DNA of 30,646 nt, from contig JBMDXQ010000131.1 of the NCBI GenBank assembly GCA_048594975.1, positions 1 through 30,646 on the forward strand, in the 5' to 3' direction. The position numbers and the translations under genes are program-made. Of this stretch, positions 7,234-14,865 are shown piece after piece. Numbering within the stretch: position 1 is the stretch's first letter; every line of letters begins with the position of its first letter. This DNA is from JBMDXB01 sp048594975. Its GTDB lineage: Bacteria > Acidobacteriota > Vicinamibacteria > Vicinamibacterales > 2-12-FULL-66-21. The notes beneath the pieces are model-generated. The model made no database searches and was not told where the DNA came from. It saw only the letters and a list, made by a program, of their open reading frames with translations.

Positions 7234-8362
7234 GTAATGTCCGAAAACTCCATCCACACGGGTTTGGCGTAGACTCCGTGCGTGCTGCCGCTGCACCTGA
7301 TCATCGCCGCGTTGGTCGGCTGGATCGAACGGGAACAGCGCGATCTCATTGAATTCCTGCGGGAAGAGAACCGTGTGCTCAGGCGCAGCTGCACGGCCGG
7401 CGGATGCGCCTGAGCGACAACGAACGTCGCCGGCTCGCCGTCATCGGGCAACGTCTCGGCCGACGGATCCTCGCGCACGTCGTGACGATCGTGACGCCGG
7501 ACACGATCCTCCGGTGGCACCGCGAGCTGATTGCCCGGAAGTGGACCTACGTGAGGTCGCAGCCTGGGCGACCCGGCGTGCAGGCCGAAATCCGCCGTCT
7601 CGCGATCCGGATGGCCACCGACAATCCGAGCTGGGGCTACACGCGGATTCAGGGGGCGCTCAAGAATGTCGGCTATCGCGTGGCCCGATCAACGATCGCG
7701 AAGATCCTGAAGGAACATGGCATCCCGCCGAGTCGTCACCGGCCGATGACTTGGCGCACGTTCTTGCGCGCCCACTGGCAGGCCCTGGTCGCTGCGGATT
7801 TCTTCACGACCGAGGTCTGGACGCTCCGCGGATTGGTGACGTACTACACGGTGTTTGTGATCGAACTGCATTCACGTCGTGTCCACGTTCTCGGCTCAAC
7901 CAGGCACCCGGACGAGGCGTTCGTTATCCAGACGATGCGCCACCTGACCAACGATGTCGATGAGGTCCTCCGCGGGAATCGCGTGTTGATCTGCGATCGC
8001 GATCGGAAGTGGAGCGCGGCAGTCGAGCGCTTCCTCGCAACGGGAGGCGTCCGGTTGATTCGAACACCGTTCATGGCACCCAACTGTAATGCGCATGCGG
8101 AGCGGTTCGTCCGCTCAGTCAAAGAGGAATGCCTGAATCGCGTCATCCCGCTCGGTGAACGCCACCTGCAGCGAACGCTCGCCGAGTTCGTCGCACACTA
8201 CCACGGCGAGCGAAACCACCAAGGGCTCGAGAACGAGCTCATCGATCGCCCGCCTCGGCAGCACGCCGCCGGTCCTGTTCGGCGGCGCTCGCGCCTCGGC
8301 GGACTTCTCAGCTACTACTACCGAGCCGCCGCCTGAAGGTGGGACCAGTTCTCGGACATTAC
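7234..8362 (+). mobile_element. complete IS with 16-bp imperfect terminal repeats
   Basis: The left end GTAATGTCCGAAAACT (7234-7249) and the inverted right end GTAATGTCCGAGAACT (8362-8347) match at 15 of 16 positions and enclose one transposase frame, total 1129 bases. The leader contains CGTAGACTC, shared with the copies at 258 and 19016. If the true ends are TGT...ACA, as in IS481 elements, the GTAA on each side is part of an extended repeat. No direct target duplication is seen. Both flanks are fragments of another transposase type. Confidence 0.85.
7282..8336 (+). pseudogene. transposase with one-base deletion near its start
   Basis: A GTG at 7282 opens LPLHLIIAALVGWIEREQ and continues to ENRVL. 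Near 7383 one G appears to be missing relative to the 18972 copy, so the frame ends soon after, while the next frame, from ATG 7404, carries the rest: DNERRRLAVIG, NPSWGYTRIQGALKN (helix-turn-helix), AADFFTTEV (Asp), LICDRDRKW (Asp), NAHAERFVRSVKEE (Glu) and GLLSYYYRAAA. The 310-residue product from ATG 7404 keeps the whole catalytic core and might retain activity, but lacks the N-terminal coiled segment. Programmed frameshifting is not suggested, since the sister copy has no shift at this point. Confidence 0.78.
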
Positions 8363-8490
8363 GGGGAATGAAATGATCGAGACATTCGCGACGCGCCGTT
8401 CCGATCAGTCGTTTGCAAAACGCGTTCGCTTGCGGGACGCGGGCGGGCGTTTTCAATACGCGATCGCTCGAAGCCTTCAAGCACTCGAAT
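8363..8490 (-). pseudogene. small internal transposase fragment
   Basis: The reverse strand encodes RVLKTPARVPQANAFCKRL and ECLDHFIP, the catalytic-Glu region of the same transposase type as 6561-7233, then stops exactly at the IS border 8362. The similarity fades upstream of about 8480. Because 6561-7233 contains its own copy of this region, the two pieces are not halves of one gene. The fragment abuts the 3' end of the ADOP gene at 8518. Confidence 0.75.
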
Positions 8491-8517
8491 AGGCGCATGT
8501 CGCGCACCTATGAGAGA

Positions 8518-11110
8518 TCACGTCACACGCAATGCCACAAGGGGGTCGACGGCCATTGCGCGTCGCGCTGGGAAATAGCAGGCGGTGGTGGCGACTACCG
8601 TCAGCAACAGGGAGACAGTCGTGAACGTCAACGGATCGCTGGCGGTCACGCCAAACAGCAGACTCGAACCCGCGCGCCCGAGCCACCAGGCTCCCACAAG
8701 CCCGAGCGCGACACCGGTCAGGCTTAGCGTCAGCCCCTCACCGATAATCATCCGGAAGATATCGCCGGCCTGCGCGCCGACGGCCAGACGCAAGCCGATT
8801 TCCCGGGTGCGCGTCGCGGTGGAGTACTGGATGAGGCCGTAGATACCGACAGCGGCCATCAGCAGCGCCACGAATGAGAAGCCGGTCAAGAGCCACGTCT
8901 GGAAGCGCCGCTGCGTGAGGTAGGTTCCGAGCCGCTGTTCGAGTGGCGCCACTCCGTAGATCGGCGCATTCTTCTCCACGCGACGGACGGCCGCTCGAAG
9001 CGCCTCGGCCATCGTCAGCGGATCGTCCGACGCGGTTCGAATCAGAAGGTCGCCGGTTCGGGGAGGATTCTGCGCGAGCGACTCGAAGATCTGCGGTAGC
9101 GCTTCGCGCTCAGGTCCCTGCCGCCGCATGTCGCCGACCACGCCTACCACTGTGTACCACGGGCCGTTGGAATCCCGCGGGCCCAACGTGAACCTTCTGC
9201 CGATTGGATCACGATCCGGCCACGACCGCCGAGCCATCGCATCGTTGATGATCGCGACCCGCTGAGCCTCGGGCCCGTCACTGATCGAGAACAAACGGCC
9301 GCGGAGTAACGGCGTTCCAAGAGTTCTGAAGAAATCCGCGCTGACCTCGTCTCTTGTCAACCGCAGGCGCTCGGTAACCGTTCCCTTGTCTCGTTCGACA
9401 GTGAGGACGTGTTCCCTGGGATTCTCACTGAACAGATCGCCCGTGATGCCGGCGCTCTCCACGCCCGGAACAGCCTGAATCTGCTCCAGGAGCCGGTGGT
9501 ACAGGTCGGCCCGCTGCACGGGGATGCTGAAGGCCATTGGGCTGGAGACCTCCATCACAAGGACCCGCGCAGGCGTGAATCCCGGATCGATGTTGTTTAC
9601 GTACCACCAGCTGCGAACGAGCAGACCGGCGCCGACGAGCAAGACGATCGCCAGCGCAAACTCCGCCACCACGAGGGCGCGGCGGATTCGGACGCTGGCT
9701 GCTCCCCCCGAGACACTTCTGTCACCCTCCTCGCCGGACGGACGCAGGTCGCGGCGCAACGTCGTCGTCGCTGGCGCCAATCCCACCAGGATTCCTGCCA
9801 GAAGAGAGATGGCCAGTGCCCAGCCGAGAACGCGGTGATCGAGGCTCAATTCATTCAGACGCGGCAGGTTGTCAGGGCCGAAGGCACGGATGAGCCGAAT
9901 GCCTCCAAAGGCGAGGAGTATGCCCATCAATCCAGAGACGGCGGCGAGCAGGACGTTTTCGGTGAGCAGCTGCCGCATGATCCGTCCGGCGTTCGCTCCA
10001 AGCGCCGCGCGAACGGCCATCTCGCGCGCGCGAGCGGTGCTGCGCGCCAGCGAGAGGCTCGTGACGTTGGCAGCGGCGATGAGGAACACGAAAAACACGG
10101 CGCCGCCGAGCAACCACAGCGCCAATCGCGATTGGGGGCCAACCACGTAGAGACTCAACGGAACGACGGTGATGCCCTGGTTCCTTTCGGTCGCCGGCAA
10201 ATTGATCGTTGAGGCGGCGGGCGCCTGCACTCATCTCCGCCTGGGCCTGGTCGAAGGCTACGCCCGGCCGAAGTCTCCCGATGACGAACCACGTCTGTGG
10301 GCCGCGCATACTGCGGCGGGTGGTGTGGGCCTCCCACACGTCTGCCTCGAATCTCGCGATCTGGAAATCACCAGGGAGGATGCCGACGATCTGGGAAGGA
10401 AGGCCGTTGAGCACGAGCGTCGCGCCGAGCGCGTTCTGCGAGCCAGCAAATCGCGCTTGCCAGAAGCTATGACTGATCAGGACCAGCCGTTGCCCCTGTT
10501 CGGCTTCTTCGGTCGAAAAGCTGCGACCCAGGATCGGCTGGACACCGAGGAGTGGAAGCAGGTTGGGAGAGATACTCGCGCCGACGATCTGCTCCATCCC
10601 GTCAGCGCCGGTCAGCACCGTGCCCACGGAATCGAAAGTGGCCATGTCCGCGAAGGTCTGACTGTGGCCCCGCCACTGTTCCACATCCCACAGTGCCGAT
10701 CTGCCCTCGCGAAGGTTCTGCGTCGGGTCCTCGGTCCACAACATCGCCAACTGTTCCGGCGATCGATACGGAAGGGGCCGAAGCAGAACCGTATTGAGGA
10801 CGCTGAACATGGCGGTGTTTGTGCCAATCGCCAGCGCCAGTGTGGCTGCCGCAGTCGTCGTAAAGGCCGGACTCTTGCGGAGCGTGCGGGCCGCGTAGCG
10901 GAGATCCTGGCGGGCCTCGTCGAGCCATGCCCAGACCCAGACGCGCCGCGCGTCCTCCTTCGCCAGCGCGATGTTGCCAAACTTCAGCATGGCCTGACGC
11001 CGCGCCTCCTCCGGTGACATGCCGCGATCGAGGTTGTCCTGCGTTTCGCGCTCAATGTGATCGTGGATGTCCTGATCGAGGTCATCCAGCGCTCGCCTTC
11101 GCCGGATCAT
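8518..11110 (-). pseudogene. ADOP-family permease with a frameshift
   Basis: The start ATG at 11110 is preceded by GGAG. The first frame encodes a soluble permease-prefix domain (DLDQDIHDHIERETQDNLDR, EARRQAMLKFGN), the first membrane helix and MacB-like periplasmic domain (LALAIGTNTAMFSVLN; VLLRPLPYRSPEQL) up to RLNDQFAGDRK. Around 10178-10186 one extra base (GAACCAGG in place of GAACAGG on the coding strand) shifts the frame. The other frame supplies NQGITVVPLSLYVVG, the FtsX-type membrane block (ANVTSLSLARSTARAREMAVRAALGA), a second periplasmic domain and the terminal FtsX block ending MAVDPLVALRVT. Joined, it would be about 863 residues, normal for ADOP. ADOP proteins are MacB-like permeases lacking their own ATPase; their role is poorly known. 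A sequencing error cannot be excluded. Confidence 0.85.
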
Positions 11111-11116
11111 GGCTTC

Positions 11117-11203
11117 TTACTCCTGTGCCGCAGGGCGAGACTACCGTTACTACGCCCGTCAGCATGTCCCACTGGCTTGATTTCGATCTCGAGTTGTGTG
11201 CCC
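11117..11203 (-). pseudogene. relic of a PadR regulator C-terminus
   Basis: Just upstream of the ADOP start at 11110 the reverse strand reads GTQLEIEIK, then, after a one-base shift, QWDMLTGVVTVVS, and after another shift RPAAQE and a TAA at 11119-11117. The intact PadR at 13898-14251 ends in QLELETSRWETLARAIARIL and RPAAQE followed directly by the same GGAG ribosome-binding site. The pattern indicates that this ADOP was once preceded by its own PadR gene in the same overlapping arrangement and that all but the last 30 or so codons have been lost or scrambled. Confidence 0.6.
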
Positions 11204-11237
11204 ACGCCCCATCACCACTTTCCGATAGGCCGCCAAG

Positions 11238-13892
11238 TCACTCGGTGCGCAGGACCAGGGCTGGGTCGATGCGCGATGCACGGCGCGCCGGAATATAGCT
11301 GGCAATCACTGTTGTGAGCATGAGGAGCGCAGCTGCCGCTGCCAGGGTCAGCGGGTCTCTCGCCGTGACGCCGAAGAGCAGGCTCCCAACGACACGCGTT
11401 CCTGCGAGCGTAGCCAGGAGTCCAACAGCGATTCCTATCGATGAGATGAGGGCAGCTCCACGAATCACTTGCCGCAAAACGTCGAGACGCTGTGCGCCAA
11501 GAGCCATGCGAATGCCGAGATCCCGCAGACTGCGACTGACGTCGTACGTCACGACACCGTACAGTCCTACGCAGGACAGGACGACCGCAAGGGCTGCAAA
11601 GGCCATTGACAGCATCGCCAGCAGACGTTCGCGCACCAATTCCGCACCGATCTGCTGCTCCATCGTCCGAAAGTCGTCGACAACAACGTCCGGAGCGAGC
11701 GCGCGGACCTCGGCCCGCATCGGCCCAGCCAGGGAGGACGGATTATCTGTTGTCCGTAGCGCAACCGTCACCAGGCCCTCTGGCTGCCGGAGCTGCGCGA
11801 GCGGCGTATAGATCGTCATCGGCGGTTCCTCGCGGAGGCTGCGCTGCGTGGCATCTTCCACAATGCCGACGATCGTCATCGGGTTCGCGTCGTCCTTGTA
11901 GAAGTGAACGCTGCGGCCGACGGCATCGTCCTTACCGAAGAAGAAGCGCGCCAGCGCGCGATTGACGATGGCGACCTTCTGGGCGTTCGCCGAGTCCCGT
12001 GCGTCGAACATGCGCCCGGCGACGACACCGATGCCGAACGTGCGGAAGTAATCTGGCGTCACCATGTTCGTAAAGACCATGCGCGCGTTCAGCGGCTGCG
12101 GCGGTGCGCCTGGAACCTCTAGCGGGCCGGCGTTTCCGCGCGAATTGATGGGGAGGTTGCGTGAGCAGGAACCCGAAATTACTCCGGCGCGGCTGACCGT
12201 GCGGGCGACCAGGTCCTCGCAGAGGGCCGGCACGCGTTCGGCGGCAAAGGGGGTCCCGCGGGCGTCCAACGAGAACAGCAGCAGGTTGTGCCGGTCGATG
12301 CCCGTGGGGCGCGTCTCGAGATTTCGCAACGTCTGACCTAGGAGGCCGGCTCCTGACACGAGAAGCACGCACAACCCAACTTGTACGCTGACGAGAACCT
12401 GTCTTGGCGACCATCGTCCGCGCGTCTGGCGGATCACTGTTGTTCCCGTCGACTTGAGTGCCGGGCTCATGTCGACACGCGTTGTCCGGACGGCCGGCGC
12501 CAGCCCAAACAGCAGTCCCGTCAACATCGAGACGGCAAGCGTGAATGCGAGGACAGTGGCATTGGGCTGAAGATTCAGATAAACGGGGTTCGATGCTCCG
12601 GAGACCATCCCACCGATGGCGTTGACACTTACCCGCGCGAGCCCGAACCCGAGCACTCCACCGAGGAGCGCAAGCAACAAGCTCTCTGTGAGAAATTGAC
12701 GAACGAGCCGCAGGCGACCTGCGCCGATCGACATGCGGACCGCCACTTCTTTCGCGCGGGCGGTTCCACGGGCCACCAGCAGATTGGCCACGTTGGCGCA
12801 ACCAATGAGCAGGACGATGCCGACCATCGCCATCAAGATCTGAACGGAGCTCGAGTACTGATTGCGGAGCCCTGCCGTGCCGCGATTCGCGGGGCTCAGC
12901 GAGGCGTGAACGCGATCCCATCCGGGCAGCTTCCGCAGCCAGGCATTGTCCGACTCCGACAAGTACCCCTGGAACAACACCTCAATCGCCGAGTCCGCCT
13001 GCACACTCTCGACGCCTGGCTTGAGGCGAACGACGATTGGCATGTCGCCCAGCCATGTGCCGTGATCCGTCAGGAACTTCGGCGTGTCAAGGGTCGTGAC
13101 GGCAAAGGGAAGGGTGACATCCACACGCGTACCGGGATCGAGGCCATCGAAACCAGCGGCCGTGACCCCCACAATAGAGAGCGGCCTCCCGTCGATCGTC
13201 AGCGTGCGTCCGAGGATCTGTGGGTCCCGTCCGAACTTCCGGGCCCAATAGCCATCGCTGATGACAGCCACGAGCGGCCCGGCACCCGCCCGGTCGTCAT
13301 CGGACGTAAAGCCTCGCCCCAATGCCATCGGAACGCCAACCACCGCGTGATAGTGTCCGCTCACGAATTGCGCACGGGCGGTCTCGATGCTCTCGCCGGT
13401 GGACACTTTGACGGTTCTGCCTCTGAGATAGGTCGTCACACCCGCGAAGAGGTCCGTCCGCGCGCGAACGCGCTCGAAGTATGGGTAGTTCGCCGAAGGT
13501 GTGCCGCGAGCACCATGCGCGACGAAGTAGAGCTCGTCGGCCGCGTGAATCGGCAGCGACGGCAGCATGATGGCTTGAAATAGGCTGAAAATCGCTGTGT
13601 TCGCGCCGATGCCCAAGGCAAGCGTGAGAATCACTGTCGTAGCAAACGCGGGATTCCTCCGCAGCGTGCGCAGGGCGTACCGAATATCCTGACCGAGCTG
13701 TTCGAGCCACGCCCGCACCCACACGGCGCGCGTGTCTTCCCTCACGAGTGCGACATTGCCAAACTTGAGAAGGGCCTGACGGCGAGCCTCCTCGGGCGCC
13801 ATACCCCTGTCGATGTTCTCCTGGGTTTGCCGGTCGATGTGATCGCGAATGTCGTCGGCAAGGCCGTCAAGGGCTCGTTTGGCGCGCCTCAT
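11238..13892 (-). CDS. ADOP-family permease (prefix domain type 1)
   Basis: This 884-residue protein has full ADOP architecture. Residues 1-60 form a cytoplasmic permease-prefix domain (RAKRALDGLADDIRDHID, EEARRQALLKFGN). Helix 1 (about 75-100, LTLALGIGANTAIFSLFQ) leads into the first MacB-like periplasmic domain. A three-helix FtsX block follows (IVLLIGCANVANLLVARGTA through LLFGLAPAVRT), then a linking helix near LVSVQVGLCVLLVSGAGLL, a second periplasmic domain and the final FtsX block (VLSCVGLYGVVTYDVSRSL, SLLFGVTARDPL), ending PARRASRIDPALVL. ATG 13892 was preferred to an in-frame upstream start because GGAG lies about nine bases before it, overlapping the PadR stop. It should be co-transcribed with that PadR. 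Whether it exports anything or partners with a separate ATPase is unknown. Confidence 0.92.
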   Translation of the reverse strand: MRRAKRALDGLADDIRDHIDRQTQENIDRGMAPEEARRQALLKFGNVALVREDTRAVWVRAWLEQLGQDIRYALRTLRRNPAFATTVILTLALGIGANTAIFSLFQAIMLPSLPIHAADELYFVAHGARGTPSANYPYFERVRARTDLFAGVTTYLRGRTVKVSTGESIETARAQFVSGHYHAVVGVPMALGRGFTSDDDRAGAGPLVAVISDGYWARKFGRDPQILGRTLTIDGRPLSIVGVTAAGFDGLDPGTRVDVTLPFAVTTLDTPKFLTDHGTWLGDMPIVVRLKPGVESVQADSAIEVLFQGYLSESDNAWLRKLPGWDRVHASLSPANRGTAGLRNQYSSSVQILMAMVGIVLLIGCANVANLLVARGTARAKEVAVRMSIGAGRLRLVRQFLTESLLLALLGGVLGFGLARVSVNAIGGMVSGASNPVYLNLQPNATVLAFTLAVSMLTGLLFGLAPAVRTTRVDMSPALKSTGTTVIRQTRGRWSPRQVLVSVQVGLCVLLVSGAGLLGQTLRNLETRPTGIDRHNLLLFSLDARGTPFAAERVPALCEDLVARTVSRAGVISGSCSRNLPINSRGNAGPLEVPGAPPQPLNARMVFTNMVTPDYFRTFGIGVVAGRMFDARDSANAQKVAIVNRALARFFFGKDDAVGRSVHFYKDDANPMTIVGIVEDATQRSLREEPPMTIYTPLAQLRQPEGLVTVALRTTDNPSSLAGPMRAEVRALAPDVVVDDFRTMEQQIGAELVRERLLAMLSMAFAALAVVLSCVGLYGVVTYDVSRSLRDLGIRMALGAQRLDVLRQVIRGAALISSIGIAVGLLATLAGTRVVGSLLFGVTARDPLTLAAAAALLMLTTVIASYIPARRASRIDPALVLRTE

Positions 13893-13897
13893 GGAAT

Positions 13898-14251
13898 TCA
13901 CTCCTGCGCGGCGGGACGGAGGATGCGGGCAATGGCTCGTGCCAAGGTCTCCCACCGGCTGGTTTCCAGCTCCAGTTGCTTTCGCCCTTTAGCGGTCAAT
14001 CGATAGTACTTGGCGCGCCGGTTGTTCTCCGAGGTGCCATCCTCGAACGTGATCCATCCGCGCTTGATCAAGCGGTGCAAGGCCGGGTACAGCGATCCTT
14101 GCTCCACCTGCAGCACATCGTCCGAGCCGTGCTCGATGGCTTTGGCAATGGCATGCCCGTGCGCCGGTCCGAGACGCAGCGTTCGGAGAATGAGCAAGTC
14201 GAGCGTGCCCTGGAGCAGCTCGATCCGGTCGCGGTCTGCTTTGGTAGACAT
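13898..14251 (-). CDS. PadR-family transcriptional repressor
   Basis: This 117-residue protein is the short PadR type that accompanies ADOP permeases. It has the winged helix typical of the family: ELLQGTLDLLILRTL, GHAIAKAIE, then VEQGSLYPALHRLIKRGWI for the recognition helix and wing, and KYYRLTAKGRKQLE, ending in a helical dimerisation segment. It probably represses its own operon until a ligand or stress signal releases it. ATG 14251 is chosen because the upstream in-frame GTG at 14278 lies inside the promoter. The stop overlaps the Shine-Dalgarno of the next gene, so PadR and ADOP are tightly linked. A palindrome over the promoter supports autoregulation. Confidence 0.9.
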   Translation of the reverse strand: MSTKADRDRIELLQGTLDLLILRTLRLGPAHGHAIAKAIEHGSDDVLQVEQGSLYPALHRLIKRGWITFEDGTSENNRRAKYYRLTAKGRKQLELETSRWETLARAIARILRPAAQE

Positions 14252-14252
14252 A

Positions 14253-14290
14253 CTAGGTGGCACGATATGCTCGTCCACCTAGAATGTCAA
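14253..14290 (-). promoter_or_regulatory. PadR/ADOP promoter with overlapping palindrome
   Basis: Reverse strand: TTGACA (14290-14285), 17-base spacer, TATCGT (14267-14262). The inverted repeat CTAGGTGG...CCACCTAG (14253-14282) spans the spacer, the -10 and the expected start, and an inner ACGA/TCGT pair extends it with a one-base bulge. The ATG at 14251 is only ten bases past the -10, so the leader is very short or absent. The site fits an operator for the PadR it precedes. Confidence 0.7.
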
Positions 14291-14476
14291 GGCGAGTCAT
14301 CAGTGGAGATGGGAATTGCACGAGTACCTCCGAAGTCGCCTCGGCGCCTTCAGTACCGCAGCCTTCTTTGGTGCGCTGAGCGCTGCACGGGACTCACCGG
14401 GTTATGTCCCCGCGCGCTGGAACGTAGCGGTCGCGACCACGAAACGGCCTTGTGCGCCGGCTCACACAGCCTCGGC

Positions 14477-14505
14477 TTGCGGATATATCCGTAATTCGAT
14501 ATAGT
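14477..14505 (+). promoter_or_regulatory. second PadR promoter and operator
   Basis: TTGCGG (14477-14482), 17-base spacer, TATAGT (14500-14505), with the ATG at 14514 eight bases after the -10. The inverted repeat TATATC-N8-GATATA (14484-14489, 14498-14503) lies between and over the boxes; an arm-plus-eight-base spacing is typical of PadR operators. CGGATATATCCG (14480-14491) is another perfect palindrome overlapping it. No Shine-Dalgarno is seen, suggesting a leaderless message. Confidence 0.65.
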
Positions 14506-14513
14506 CCACCGCT

Positions 14514-14861
14514 ATGCCCAAGCCGCTGTTGCCCGAACGGCCGATGGCCCCGGCCGTTTTTCAGATCCTCATCGCATTAGCGGACCAGCCGCTCCACGGG
14601 TACGGAATCATGCTGGACATCGCGGAGCGCAGCCAGGGCAAAGTGAAATTGAGCCCAGGCACGTTGTACGGCTCGATCAAGCAGATGCTCGAGGACGGTT
14701 GGATCGAAGAAGTCACCGGCCGTCAGGCGACCGACGACGAGCGTCGGCGGTACTACCGGTTGACACGTGAAGGCCGTGAAGCTGCCAGACAGGAGATGGC
14801 ACGCATGTCGGCGCTCCTGAACCATGCTCGACTGACCAGCCTTCGCTCGAACGAAGGGTGA
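14514..14861 (+). CDS. PadR-family transcriptional repressor (second type)
   Basis: This 115-residue winged-helix protein has PadR features: APAVFQILIALADQPLHGYGI, then LSPGTLYGSIKQMLEDGWI for the recognition helix and wing, and RRRYYRLTREGREAARQE, ending in a short dimerisation helix. It differs clearly from the leftward PadR (no ELLQGTLDLL motif; it carries the LHGYG form), so the two are not recent duplicates. It stops four bases before the GTG of the downstream ADOP gene and is surely in the same operon. The promoter palindrome TATATC-N8-GATATA suggests autorepression. Confidence 0.9.
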   Translation: MPKPLLPERPMAPAVFQILIALADQPLHGYGIMLDIAERSQGKVKLSPGTLYGSIKQMLEDGWIEEVTGRQATDDERRRYYRLTREGREAARQEMARMSALLNHARLTSLRSNEG

Positions 14862-14865
14862 CGAC

